NCBI RefSeq assembly: GCF_963259705.1
Contig: NC_081852.1
Location: forward strand, 58,776,859 to 58,840,858
DNA length: 64,000 nt
Reading direction: 5' to 3'
Origin: Myotis daubentonii
Lineage: Eukaryota > Chordata > Mammalia > Chiroptera > Vespertilionidae
Position numbers and translations under genes: made by a program. A model generated the notes under the pieces. It had not been told where the DNA came from. It did no database searches and was given only the letters and a program-made list of their open reading frames with translations. Of the stretch, positions 1 to 14,500 are shown one piece after another (position 1 is the stretch's first letter; each line of letters begins with the position of its first letter).

Positions 1-217
1 ACCGGTTTGGTTCAGTGGATGGAGCATCAGCCTGCGGACTCAAGGGTCCCAGGTTCAATTCCGGTCAAGGGCATGTACCTTGGTTGCGGGCTCATCCCCA
101 GTAGGGAGTGTGCAGGAGGCAGCTGATCAATGTTTCTCTCTCATTGATGTTTCTAACTCTCTATCCCTCTCCCTTCCTCTCTGTAAAAAATCAATAAAAT
201 ATATATTTTTTTAAAAA
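1..217 (+). repeat. VES SINE (cut by window edge)
   Basis: tRNA-derived head (GGTTTGGTTCAGTGG, box-B-like GGTTCAATTCC), CTCTCATTGATG body, A-rich tail. Confidence 0.9.
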
Positions 218-220
218 GAC

Positions 221-430
221 ATTTTTTTTTATGTTGATTTTTAGAGAGAGAGGGAGAGGGGTAAATAGAAACATCAATGAGAGAGGGACATCATTAATTG
301 GCTGCCTCCTGCCTGCCTGCTACTGGAGATCGAGCCTACAACCTGGACATGTGCCCTGACAGGGGATCAAACCAGTGACCTCTTGGTTCCTAGGTCGAAG
401 CTCAACCATTGCACCACACCAGCCGGGCCC
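221..430 (-). repeat. VES SINE
   Basis: Reverse-oriented, diverged copy, ending ACCAGCCGGGCCC. It faces the previous copy tail to tail. Confidence 0.85.
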
Positions 431-871
431 TTATAATTTTATAATGCTCCATAACTGGGCTCAGTGCAAGCCATATGATCTACTAAACTTTTTATTTTTT
501 CAGAGATGCTTTGAAATAAACATTTTAAACTTCATATTGGGCAGTAAAAATGTTTTATTACATCTTTTCTACACCTTTTTAAAAAGATAATATATGACTA
601 AAGGCAAAACCTATTTTTATTTTTAAAGCTATTCCCCTAATGTTCTATCATTGTTAATTTGGTCTAAACTGTAAATTTTCATATAATTATAACAACATAT
701 AGTGGATGTACACAATTTATACTTATACTAGATGCTTTAAATTCATATGGCAAGCCTTTACCTTAAATATTTCTGAGATGTCAATTTGTTTAGTTATTCT
801 TTTAAGAAGTCATTACCAGATCTGGCTTTGACAGGAGGTTACAAATGGAAGGGAAACACCCACGTACGTAC

Positions 872-1037
872 CTGGGGTGTCAAGCTGGCCTTGCTCCAGA
901 AGAGTTTCATCGATTACAAGGGAAGTGTTGCTGGGTAGCTGGAGGAGCCCACTGACCAAGCGATTGGCTGTGTAGTCTTTGTGGGGGATGAACTTCAAAT
1001 GGTTCATGTTCTCTATAGTCATCTGCAGACGAAAAGA
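872..1037 (-). CDS. MCMBP: MCMBP coding exon 12
   Basis: Residues 415-470, [20 protein letters not shown] to EQGQLDTPG. The donor is CAG|GTACGT. Later exons are outside the window. Confidence 0.95.
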
Positions 1038-4000
1038 CTGCAAGAGAGATTTTTTAATGAGCAAGGGACTAAGTTTCCTGTTTTAAGAAAACATATATTT
1101 GGAGTTAAACACCATGTTTATATGGAAAGAACCTATCAACTCCCAAGAGAAATCTCATGTTTTTTTGAGCCCTTTTAACACACTGCGTACCACATAGAAA
1201 TCTCTAAGACATACGCCAGGGACCGCACGTTTTTGGGCAAACTGCACGTTATTTAAATCATCATAATGCACTTTAGGTGTTGTTTTTCAATAATTATAAC
1301 ATTTTTATTTACAAAAACAATTAAAGTTCCTAGTACTTTTTTAACGTATGGTACTGCGTAAAACATTTTCCTCTATGAAGAGGGACCAAACAAAATTTAC
1401 ATAAGTATCTAGATTCACTCCTTTTTCCATGGGCGTGAAAAACGAGAACACTCGTGAGCGGTCCTTAACAGATGGCGTGCGAAACACGAGGAAACTCCTG
1501 AGCGGTACGAAATGTGTTAAGCAAAAACGATTATCTACATCCTAAAAAATAACTTCACTGACTCTGAGCTGCTTTCTTCTCAACTATCTTGCTCAGTATT
1601 CTTAAAGATTCTTATTTTACCAGAAAACCAAAAACAAATATCCAGCAGCTTAAGTGCACAGGGCAACAAAACAGAAAATAAGATGTTTATTTACTCATCA
1701 AGATGGGGAGAGAAAAGCCTAGTTTTCCTCTATGCTCCCTGAATTTATATCATATTCATTCATATCCTACAGATTCTTGAATAAACTGTTTCTAGAAAAA
1801 CCAAGGAGCAGAACACACTGAGCTGTGCTGGGCGCTGGGTCTCATTACTCGCTCCACCCGGCTGCGCCCGCCTCCTCGCCCATCTCCCAGAGCCCACCCC
1901 CCCAACGCCCTCTGCACCCGCTCTTCACTCCCATCTGCTCTTCTGTCTCCCTCCCTAAACGGCAGTGTTGTGGGGGGCGCGGGTGCGGGAGAAGGGTGTC
2001 GAGGAAGAGATAAGGTATATTTTCAAAATGGAGAGACTTTTGTACTTTGGCTTCGTTGAAGTCAAAGAAAATGAGGGAGGGAGGCCACATTATAGACACA
2101 AGCAAATCACTGCTAAGAGCAGCATCTTGTCCAAACAAAGGATGGCTGTGAGCCCAACGATGGCCCTGCGCCACATGAGCAGTTACTCACTCGGCCTGTA
2201 TGAACAAGACATTAAAGAGGCAGGTGTTCGGAGGCACACGAAGGACACCAGATTCCACAAGCACATGCCCTCAACTGAGATGCAATTCTGAGCAAGTAAC
2301 TGCAGCTGGGCTCATTGTTACATTTACAGAAATTGCTGCTGAGGCAACAAAAGTGAATGTTTCAGGGGGAGTGCATTTTAAGTTATAGAGCCCAGCAGGC
2401 CTTGCTTCCTTGTAAAGACATCTACTAAAACCTCAAAGATAAATATTTGGGCTGAATGAAAGACATTTAGATGGATTTTTCAAGTGTGCTCAGATCTGTA
2501 TTATGTATTTATAATGATCTTACTGCTGGAACAAGATGTTGAATAATTCGATACAAATGTTCTGTGAAGGTACTATTCCGTGGGCAACCACTCAAGTTAA
2601 CCGTAAATTTTCCTAGTGGAAGAACATCTCTTCTTGTATATCTAGAAAAAAAAAAAAGATATTAACCAATTAAGATACTCAGGTGATTTCCATCAAAAAG
2701 CAAACATGGAAAAATTAGCTTAATAGTATCACGAAAGATAGATTACTCTGAAATTATTTTATTTATCAGAGTAACAGCAGTAAAAATAACAGCCAATACT
2801 TACATGAGTGCTGATTATGTGCCAGGGACTGTTCTGAGTGCTTAAATGCTTTCTCATTTAATCCTCTCATTGAAACACTCTGAAGTAGGTGCTATGACCT
2901 TTGTTTTACAGATGAGAAAATTTAGGTAATATGACCGAATACACAGCCAGGAAGTAGAAGAGCCAGGATTTGAACACAGGTGTTTGGTTCCAGGTCTGTG
3001 CTTGCAACCATTAAATATCACTGTGTCCAATTCTATTCGAGCAAAGACTTACAGCACAGAGATGTTTACTGTGGTGTAATTCAAAATAGGGAAAAAATAG
3101 GAAAACCTAGCATTTAGGGAAATAGTACAACTGTCTACAATGAAATATTGTACAGCCATTAAAAAGTTCATCAAGAAATAAATAATGGCCCTGGCTGATT
3201 TTGCTCAAGTGGTTAAGAGCATCGTCAGCCCATGAACTGAAGGATCAAGGGTTTGATTCCCAGTCCAGGGCACATGCCTGAGTTGCAGGTTCAATCCCTA
3301 GCCCAAGTCGGGGTGGGTGCAGGAGGCAACCAATCGATGTGTCTCTCTCACATCAATATTTCTCTCCCTTCCTTCCTCCCTCCCTCCCTTCCTTCTACTC
3401 TCTCTAAAGAAATCAATGAAAAAAAATCCTCAAAAAATAAAAAAAAGAATTAGCCCTGGCCGGTTTGGCTCAGTGGATAGAGTGTCAGCCTGCGGACTGA
3501 AAGGTACCGGGCTCGATTCTGGCCAAGGGCACATGCCCGGGTTGCAGGCTTGATCCCCAGTAGGGGGCGTGCGGAAAGCAGCCAATCAATGATTCTCTCT
3601 CATCATTGATGTTTCTATCTCTTCCTCCCTCTCTCTTAAATCAATAAAGAAATATATTTTAAAAAAAAAAGAATTATGATGGGATAATGTTTAACAGATA
3701 TTAAATGATAAGAGCAAGGTATAGTTCTGTGTTTAGATTACAAGTGAGTTCTATGCAGAAATGTATATAAATGTAAACAAAAATAATGACAAGAACATGT
3801 ACCAAAATGTATTAATAGCTAAGATGATCTCTAAATGGTGAGATTATAGATTATTTCTATTTTCCTCTTTATGCTCTTGGAACTGGTTGAAGGCACACAT
3901 ACTACTTTTTCCCCCCACACATATTACTTTTGAAACCAGAAAACAAAGAACTATAGTGACGTGAAAGCAAGGGGTGCTCACATCCACACCTAAGTTAGAT

Positions 4001-7000
4001 GTGCACACAACAGACCTGTTGACTTAGAGAATAACGAATACAGAAAGGGTAAACAGTTCATTTTACTCATCAGCCATGTCCTTTATCTGATACTAAAGTC
4101 CCAATGCATGAGATTCGTGCAAGGAGCTCAGCCTTTGCAGCCTCTCTGGAAGGTCGTCCAGACGGTCATTCTACTGTTCAGTCTAATAAGCATATTAGCT
4201 CTTTATTACATAGGATCGGCTCTTAAATTGAGAGAGAACATCAAAATGCTCAATGTGAAACTGAGAAGAGGTAGAAAAAGGACTTCATCGCTAATTTGTT
4301 CTAACACTCATTACACTGAACAAATAAAAATGACTTGATGATGAAATCCTCAGAAACCTTCCTGCTTTTCCCCCCTTTTAACAAAGCACCAACTCTCGCC
4401 ATCCCCACCAGGAATATGGCACTTACACCGTAGAGATGAGATGTAATATAAGGTATTCAGCAGCCAAACTATCTCCCAAAAGGGCATGTGTGAGGAACCC
4501 AAGCAATTCTGCTCTGACTGGAGACAATTCGGACATGAAGCTTGAAACAACTGGAGAAGGAAAGGAGACCAGATTCAGAATAAACATACCAGTTCCTCTT
4601 GAGTGTTTTAGGTTAAAAGGTAACTGTGGAACAAACCCACTACAAGTCAGTATACGTGTCAAGACTTTAGCGAAGAGAATGAATTAACCTAAAGGACAAC
4701 GGGGCAAAGACACAGTGGCCATTCCGAGGAACAAGGCCCTGACTGACTCAGTTCCCCACGAGCACACGTCACACGTGGCTCCCGACACACCCTGGGACAT
4801 CTCGGGGTCACTTACACTTACAGGTTTTGCTCTCCTCTTTGTTAAGGGAGGCCGGCAACAGTGGGTTGATGTGTTGCAACTTCTGGGCTAAAACCACATG
4901 AATCCTTGGCACTAGCGAAGCAGGAGGACTGTGCACTCTCTGTTCTTCGGCTGTGTCTGTGCATTCCATCGGATCCAGGAGTGACGCGGCATCCCTGCGG
5001 AGAGGGACAGCGCTTCAACTCACAGATCCGCCCGTGACAGAGATGTAACAATAATGTACATCTCTATGCCCTGACCGGTTTGGCTCAGTGGATAGAGTAT
5101 CGGCCTGCGGACTCAAGGGTCCCAGGTTCAATTCCGGTCAAGGGCATGTACTTTGGTTGCGGGCACATACCCAGTGGAGAGTGTGCAGGAGGCAACTGAT
5201 CGATGTTTCTCTCTCATCGATGTTTCCAACTCTCTATCCCTCTCCCTTCCTCTCTGTAAAAAATCAATAAAATATATTTTAAAAAAAAATAATGTACATC
5301 TCTGAAAAAAGTAAGAATTCAAGCCAAGAACAAGTTCTACCTGTGGATCTTAAAAAAACAGAACATGGCTCCCCTTTGTTACCTCACAGATTTCAGGCTG
5401 GATGGGTCATGTTATGATACACGTACTCATTCTTTTCTTCAAGCAGAGTAATGTTTGTACTCAGTGTGCTGTCACCTGACTCAGCGGGATATAGTCTGGC
5501 TACTCACTAGGTCATTTCAAAACAGACTCTTTCTTGAGCTACCAGCTGAACGTCAAATGTCACAGAGGGTCTCAAAAACCTGGGTCTTTTTCTCAAAAGC
5601 CATCAGGTATCTATTATTCAGTGTGCGGAAAATTTATTCTTCTCTATCCTGCTAATTATTAGTTATCCCCCCCGCCCCCCCCAAAAAAGAACAAAAGACT
5701 CACCTTTCATCATTGTTCAGTATACTTAGCACAGGATCCACAGAGAGGATGCCATACAACTCAAGAACATCATTTACTTTGAAACAATCCCCATCTTCAT
5801 AGACCTAATAAGAGGCCACATGACATTGTGTTGTTAGGACTAAATAACACCAACAAAGTGTAAGATATCAGTCTTGAAATAAAGTAATAATATCATAGAA
5901 CTTTAGAGGGAGTGGAACAACTCTTCTGTTTCATAAATTGAGACCAAGGGAGGTCAAGTGCTTGCCTGAAGTCATTCTTCTAGTTAGCAAATAAGTGAAG
6001 TAAAAGGGGGGACCCTGATCCCCAACCAACGTGTCTTCAATATAGCACACTACAAAGGAGAGGCTTCCCCCCCAAGGATGATCTATATATATAAAAGCCT
6101 AATATGCTAATTGTCCCTCCAACCATCCGATCATTCAAACAGTCGCTATGATGTGCACTGACCACCAGGGGGGAGATGCTCTGACCAGTAGGTTAGCTTG
6201 CTGCTGGGGTCCGGCCAATCAGGACTGAGCAAGACAGGCCGGACACACCCTGGAGCCCTCCTGTGGTCCCTCCCCGGCTGGCCAACCTCCTGCGTCCCTC
6301 CCCGGCCCCGATCGTGCACCGGTGGGGTCCCTTGGCCTGGCCTGTGCCCTCTCGCAATTCGAGACCCATGGGGGATGTCGGACAGCCAGTTGTGGCCCCA
6401 TCCCTGCAGGCCAGGCTGAGGGACACCACCGGTGCACAAATCCTTGCACTGGGCCTCTGGTTTCCAACTAAAACCAGAAACACGCACAATCTCAAAATCT
6501 ACCGCCCGTACCCAAAGAAGGGGAAACAAAACACAGGATTAAGAGGTTAACAAAAAACTTAGATTGGCCATGAGGTCTTTCACTATAAAAAAACCAATTT
6601 TCAAAGTTGTAAACCATGATGGTCTTTAATAACTATCAAAGCCCCCTTGGTGACACCCGATATAAGTATGGCAGGAAAAATACTGGGATTCTGGTCCTCG
6701 TGTTACATACGTGTCATTAAAGTTAAAACCACAAATAAAAATGGATTCTCATCGATCATTTCTGAAACTTGTATCACTTGTTCACTTATCAGGATTAAAA
6801 AGGGGATAAGCAAGATAAGGGAGCTATTAAAATTTTTTTCTTCTATTTTAAATGCAAATCAGAAATGGATTTTGGTAAGAGAAGAATGGTGAAAATAGTA
6901 TTAGAAAGTTAGAAACAATATAGGAAGGGAAAAGACATGAGTTAAAATATTGTTCCACTTCTGACTGAAATACTTTTTAAAAAAAATATTTTTATTGATT

Positions 7001-10000
7001 TTAGAGAGACGGGAAAGGAGATAGAGATAGAAACAAGATGAGAGAGAAACATCAATCGGCTGCCTCCTGCACACCCCCTACTGGGAATTGAGCCCGCAAC
7101 CCGGGCATGTGCCCACCTCTTGGTTCATGGGTCAATACTCAACCGAGCCACCTTGGCCAAACTGAAATATTCTTTAAGAATGCTATGGTAGACAGAAAAA
7201 TGGACCTCCCAAAGATGTCCACCCGAATCCCTGAAGTCTGTGAATATGTTATTTTTAAAAGCAGAAGTGACTTGCATAAATTAAGGAACTGGAGATGGGG
7301 AAATTACCCTGGATTATCTGGGTGGACCTAATTTGATCACACTGTCCCTTAAAGTTGGAGAATCTTTCCTACCTACGGTCAGATGAGACTATGAAAAAAT
7401 GGTCAGCCCTAGCTGGTTTTGCTCAGTGGATAGAGCTTTGGCCTGCAGACCAAAGTGTCCTGAGTTCGATTCTGATAAAGGGCACAGACCTTGGTTGCAG
7501 GGTCCTCCCCGGCCTGAGGTCTGGTCGGGACTTGTGCAGGAGGTACCAATCGATGTGTTTCTCTCACATCGACAGATATTTCTCTCTTCCACTCTCTAAA
7601 AATCAATGGAAAAATATCCTCGGGTATTATTAAAAAAAAAAAAAAAAAAGGAAAATGGTCAGAGAGATGCACTGTTGCTGGCTATGAAGATGGAGGAGGG
7701 GACCACAAACCAAGAAGGTGGGCACCTGTAGAAACAGTAACAGGAAAAATACAAACAAACCAACAAACAAAAACAGATCCTCCGGAAAGAAATGCAGCCC
7801 CACTGACACGTGATTTCCCCCAGGAAGGTCCATGTCGGACTTCTCATCTAAAAGCCTGGGTAAATTTGTATTCCTTTAAGCCACCAAGTTTGCAATAGGA
7901 AACTAACACAAACGCTAAGAATTTTCCATTTTAATTTCTGAGACAAAGAACACGTCTGTCAATGTCCGGTCAGTGAAAGGTTTACCTTCACAAGGCATGC
8001 AGGGCCCTTCTCTCCTGGCAGTGGGAAGTTCAGGTCAAAAGGAGAAGAGAGATTCAGGGAGCTCAGCTGTGGTCCAGTAGAAGCTTCAGTTTCTAGACGT
8101 TTTGGCTCGCCACACCCCTGAAGACCGCCAACACTCCCTAAGTCAAAGGGAAGCGACCATTGCACTCACGTCATTTCTAGGGCCTTCTGCAGATAAAGAA
8201 CCTTCCCTCAGGAGCATTTCAAGTTTGTTATAAAGGATGCTTCTGAGCTCACAAACTTGTTACTGTTCTTAAGGAAATAACACATACTAGCAAAGCCCTT
8301 TCTCTGACTTATTGAGTCACTGTTTCTCCTACAATAAAATGGCAACAAATTCCCCCCATCAAATTTCAGTATAAGTATTTTTAAAAGTTAATATTTAATA
8401 TGGTTTCTTTGACATCTCTGACCTAAGGCATATATGGCCTACTGACAACAGAACCACCCTGGTAGAAGAGTTTCCTACTTCTAAGCAGAATAAAACCATA
8501 TAGCAATAAAGTCACTTACCAAGCATTTATTAACATCCATTATGTACCAGGAATCATACTAGTGATTGGGGATACAAAGATGATTAAAAGAGAGCCTCTA
8601 GCCCTGAAATAATCAGTTTAGGGCTGATAACTAATTAGAATCAATATACAGCCTGCCATACCACAGGGTATTGCTCGGCAATAAAAAGAAATAAACTGCT
8701 GACACACACAACTTGGATGATCTCAAGGGAATGTTGCTGAAAAAAACTGTTGATCACGGAGTTTACATACTGTAAGATTCTATTTACATAACACTAGAGG
8801 CCCGATGCATGAAATTCATGCAAGGGTAGGCCCTCACAGCCCCGGCTTCGTCCGGAAGGTCATCCAGATGGTCGTTCTGCTGTTTGGTCTAATTAGCATA
8901 TTAGCTTTTTATTATATGGGATTCTTGAAATGACAAAATTACAGAGATGAAGAATAGATTAGTGGTTGTCAGGGGTTAAGGACTTGGGGAGGGAGAGCAG
9001 AGGCAGGAGAGAGATGGGCATGCTTATAAAAGGGCAATATGAGAAGTCAAGTAACGACTTGCTCCACATCTTAACTATAGTAGTGGGCACATGAATCTAC
9101 ACGTGTGATGAAATTGCAAAGAACTAAATACGCACACACAAACAGATGCCTGTAAAGAATGTGAATTCTGAACAAGGTAAATGGATTGTATCAATGCCCG
9201 CTTTCTGGTCATGATATCTATACTAATAAAAGAGAAAAATGGTAATTGGCATACGATGATACCCTTTTCATTGGCTAATCAGGGCTATATGCAAATTAAC
9301 TGCCAACTAAGATTGGCAGTTAACTGCCAACAAGATGGAGGTTAATTTGCATATGTAGGCACAATGCAGGGAGGCGAAAGGGAAAGCAGGAAGAAGCCCC
9401 CTGCCACTGACAGTGATCGGAAACCCAGGGGGGAGCTAAGAGCTGGGGGGCAGGGCAAAGGCGGCCCTGGGGCCGCCTTTGCCCTGCCCCCCAGCCATGA
9501 TCGGAGAATCAGGTGCCTTTTCCGCCCTGGCCAGTGATAGCAGGAAGTAGGGGTGGAGCCAGTGATGGGAGCTGGGCACGGTCGAAGCTGGCAGTCCCAG
9601 GAGCTAGGGGTCCCTTGCCTGGGCCTAAAGCGAAGCCCACGATCGCGGGGCCGCTGCAGCTGCTGGTGGTCCCCGCTGCCCGGGCCGGACGCCTCAGCCA
9701 GAGGCGTCAGGCCTGGGCAAGGGGCCGATCCTATGATTGGAGGGTGATGGGGGTCAACGCCTGAGGGCTCCCAGTATGTGAGAGGGGGCAGGCTGGGCTG
9801 AGGGACACCCCCCCCCCCACACACACACACCCAGTGCACGAATTTCGTGCACCGGGCCCCTAGTCCTATATAATAAAAAGGTAATATGCAAACTGACCGA
9901 AGGGCAGAACAACCAGTCGCTATGATGTGCACTGACCACCAGGGGGCAGACACTCAAATGCAGGAGAGGCCCACTGGAGATCAGTGTGTTCCCATTGGTG

Positions 10001-11547
10001 GAGCACTGCTCAGCCAGAAGCCGGGCTCACAGCTGGCAAGTGCAGCGGCGGTGGCGGGAGCCTCTCCTGCCTCTGAGGCAGTGCTAAGGATGTCTGACTG
10101 CTGTCCCTATGGGGAGCAGGCCTACGCTGTCAGTCTGACATCCCCCGAGGGCTCCCGGACTGCGAGAGGGCGCGGGCCAGGCTGAGGGGCACCCCGCCAA
10201 AGTGCAATTTTGTGCACTGGGCCTCTAATAAAATAGAATAATATATAGTTAAATGAAATTCTTTAGTAATTTTTGTTTACCACTGATTCATATTTGCCCT
10301 CTCGACCCAATCTGACAGAGATCAATTAACTACATTTGTTTTACCTCCTCTCTCTTTAACGTGTCCTCTAATTAAAGGTGCTGAAGAAAAATAACTGAAT
10401 ATAAAAAGAGAAAGAAAGACAAACATATCTACCTGGCATAATAAAGAAATTCACCATGCATAAAAACTGTTATTGGTAAAATCAATAATGATATACCAAT
10501 TCCGAAATTCTCTCTTGCTTTTAGAAAATTTTCAACTTTTTGTCTCCTTGTTCTAATCAGAATTAGTTGTGTTTTAAGAAGTAAGCCACTACAAACATAT
10601 GTAAATAGATCAGAACTGTGACCATTCTAAGGGCTATCTTCTTTAGAGTTTAGGACTGTATCACAATTTCCTGACATTTTCAGTCTTACTAAATTAAAAG
10701 TACCACTATTCTGAAAAAAAGAAGAATGTTTTCAGATATAAATAAATCATTTTTAGGATAAACCACTCTGTTTCCGTATTAGTTGAGCTGAGATAAAAAT
10801 AAAATAAAGAGAAAAGACCCTTTTCAGCTAACCATTTGAGACCCTTAAAAACTGACAGCAAAGCAGCCACTTCTCGCTGCCGGATGCCTAACTGCAGTCT
10901 GACCAGGATACTGTAAAAACGCACAGCACCAGCTACAAGTCTGATAACCGTGCAAGCAAGGTTGTCAAATCATTACCAGCTTGTAAACCTAGAACTGTAT
11001 TATACAACAGCTCATTCTGAAAACCACCTAATGAGAGAGCAGAAGTCTACAGAAAGCCTGGGAGCATACACTACCTGTTTGTTTGGCACCCGCATGCTGC
11101 TCTTTCTGTTTATTAGGCTGTAGGTCCATGTCTTCATCATCTTCATAACTCCTCTTGTGACGACTGGGAGTGTAAGATGTTGAAGGACTGACTCGAGCTT
11201 GGTTTGCATTAATATAGGCGTTAAATAAAAAGTTAAGAAAAAGACCACTATGTACTGAGGAATGTCCTAAGTTATGTTAATTATATGACTAATAAAAGAT
11301 TGCTAATTTGGCAATTTGCTCAAAACAAAAATGTATTTTTTTTAAAAGGCTGGACTTCCAGATTTGGTCATGAGAGGCTAATGGATTAATTTATGCCCCC
11401 TACCTACCGTTGCTGTAAAGAACTGTAACACTGGACAAAAGACATGAAGCAGCTATTTCTCTCTTTTTTTTTGTTTTGTTAATCCTCACCCAGCCGAGGA
11501 CATTTTCCAATGATTTTTTTAGAGAGAGAGTGGAAGGGAGAGGAAGA

Positions 11548-11589
<42 letters not shown>

Positions 11590-14500
11590 TGAGAGGGCGA
11601 CAGCAATTGGTTGTCCCCCACACATGCCCCAACCAGGGCCGGATCGAGTCTATAACCAAGGTACATGACCTTGACTGGAATCAAAGCTGGGACCCTTCAG
11701 ACTGTGGGCCGACACTCTATCTCAGTGGTTAGGGTCTGTTGTCAATCATTAGACAACAGGGAGCATAATGTTATGATCCTTGAATGAGTAATATATTGAG
11801 TGAACTCCACTTTATCCCCAACTCCCTCTAGGGGGCATTTTCTAAATCGCAACAAAAAAAGTGGAGACGCATCTCTTGCTGGGTAGAGCCAACAAAGACT
11901 GGTACTAGCGGGGAAGGAGTTCCCCTGTAGAAGACAGAAGAGGACCCAGAAATCGGTGCAGGTTCCATTTGGGTCTTTGGCTGAATATAAACAGCGGATG
12001 CACAAGGCCAAATTCCTTGAAGTCTAGCTAAGAACAGTTGCTGGCTGGCTAGGAGCTAAATGGAGGTTCTGGAAGTTGCACAACACTCAGAACTGGACCC
12101 TGCTGAACATTCCGGACACTTAGGTGAGACCCAGAAATAGCACATGGCATGAGTAAGAACTATGTCCCATACAGCAAGTTACTCCAAACCCACCTTTATG
12201 AATCCCAAAACTAAGCTATGACATTCAAGAACAGGCATGAGAAAGCTATGGTGAAAAATCAGGACAGTGGTTGCAATCCTAGAAAAGGCAGAAAGGAACT
12301 TCCTGGAACTAGTTCTTCACTTTGGGGTATAAATCACTGACGTGTACTCTTAAAATCTATGCATTTCAGTGTATATCAACTGTGCCTAAAAAATATTACT
12401 AACTAGAAATTTAAATAAAAAAAATAAAAATGAGCCCTAACCGGTTTGGCTCAGTGGATAGAGCGTCGGCCTGCGGACTGAAAGGTCCCAGGTTCGATTC
12501 TGGTCAAGGGCATGTGCCTTGGTTGCGGGCTCATCCCCAGTAGGGGGTGTGCAGGATGCAGCTGATCGATGTTTCTCTCTCATCGATGTTTCTAACTCTC
12601 TATCCTTCTCCCTTCCTCTCTGTAAAAAATCAATAAAAATATATTTTAAAAAAATAAAAAATAAAAATGAGATGAATAGTTTCCACAATCACCTCTCAAA
12701 AGAACCAACATATTGTTTTCCCTTAAGAAAATTAGAATTAGTTGTAATTTAAAACTTTTTAACTTAATTATCATGGTACTCTTTTTTTCCCAATATATTT
12801 AAATCTACTTTAACCTTTTCACAGTATCTCACTATAGGAATGTACCAATTTTATCACTTCTCAGGGATGAATACTTAGACTGCTTTATAGGGTTTTCTCC
12901 AGTTAGCTTCACTAGGATAAAAAGACTAAGTTTTTAAAAACTCAATCTAAATTATGGTCTTTTCAATTAAAATAATCAAGGACCATATAAGAAAGTTCAG
13001 ATAAAGGATATTTCTTTTACCCACACAGATTCCCCAGGCACTGGAACACAATAGAAATTCTGTCTTTCCAAAGTGGTAGTTCGTGGAGAGTTTAAATCAA
13101 CTTCTTGTTGAGGCTGTGATGTACACAAAAGTATTTTTAAAAATTAAGAAAAACAAAACAATTAACTTAGCAACCACATTTTTATGCTATTTACCATAAA
13201 ACCATAATAATTATTTCACACTGAGTAAACTGAATTAACAAGCAGCTAACTAAAATCCAAACCATCATTTTTTAAAAGAAAACTGGCATAAAAATAATTT
13301 TGCGAGCAATAATCAATACTTTACCTTCCCTCAAATCAAAATACACAGCACCCTATGTTACAAAATTAAATCCTTTTAATGAACAGGGTGCTTTATTTTT
13401 TTTAAAGACAAAGCACATGGTAACCCCACTATCTCTTTCATAGAAAACATCAGAATCAGCCTATATAAAAGGAATTTAATGAAATACTCATTACAAGGTA
13501 GCTCTGAGATGCAATCCAAGTCTCAGCTATTATTCCCTAAAAAAAGCATATTCTCTATCTCATATATGCTTAGAAAGTGTTAAAGGACCCAATATGTAAC
13601 ATTTAAAAACTACTTTAATAAACACATAACTTTATAGTACAAAAAATCCTCTTAAAAATAAACTAAGATGTGTATTTCATTTTGTAGAGGGGAAAAAGAG
13701 GATCCAAAAGACATCAGGTTTGAGCCGGAGATCATATGTCTAAGCAGGGTTTTCTGTTTCTCTCTCCAGGCCTGACGTCCCCTTTTCCTGGGATGGTGCT
13801 TTTACATATGAATCTTGAGCCACACGGTATGAACTATCTTTGCCTTTGGTAGTGTCACAGATGGACAGTCGCATCTATTTTATTTTCCTATTCCCAGGTA
13901 CTACGGTGACTGAGCTATAGTAAGACTGCATTACTGTGTACCAGGAAAAGTTGTGTATTAAAATATTAGCCTCATATGAGGAGGGTTAGGGCTCCTAAAT
14001 CAAAAGATGCAGTAAGCATTTAAAAGTTGATTCGTCAGACTTGGCAAACATTTTACCTATGCAAACACTCTGAAAGGAAAACGACATTGGGAGACCTGAA
14101 GGTCATCATGTGTAAGATTAAACAAATTCATCTTTCATGAGTCCATTTCTCTAGATAATTGTAGGAAGTTACATTTTTGTTTAATAAAATCTTTTCAGCA
14201 ACCTTCCAAATTAGGGTTGTTTTTCTGTCCAGATTGGGCCAATGAACCAGAACACTTTAATTCAATGAGGAAAAACTTGTATGAATAAATGGGCTGGGAT
14301 TAGGCTTTATAAACCAATCTCTTGAGGTTTGAGTAAGCAAGAGCCAGACTCCCAGAGTGGAAAAAAGCCCTAGAAAACCTGATTTAAAAGGATGGTCTGC
14401 AAGGCAGAGAATTAGACCCAATGGCTCCACCGAGGGCCCACCTTTCTCCTGAGGCCCTGCCCAAGCTCCTGCCTCCTCCATCCCCACCTGGACACTTGGC

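Larger units (their letters stand above)
11220..13011 (-). other. U12-type AT-AC intron (MCMBP intron 5)
   Basis: The 5' splice site reads ATATCCTTTAT from 13011. The branch site TTCTTAAC spans 11239-11232, its adenosine about 13 nt before the exon, and the intron ends in AC. All three match the minor-spliceosome AT-AC class. Two VES SINEs sit inside. Confidence 0.9.

Noticed and set aside
6146..6550. Overlapping 80-127 codon frames on both strands
   Set aside because: All lie inside the Helitron at 6,082-6,460.
9342..9953. 203-codon minus-strand open frame
   Set aside because: It spans the GC-rich interior and end of a Helitron and repeats in other copies only as transposon sequence.
11219..11248. 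MCMBP exon 6 seems to lack an AG splice acceptor
   Set aside because: The intron carries U12 AT-AC donor, branch and AC acceptor signals that restore the exact protein junction, so nothing is broken.
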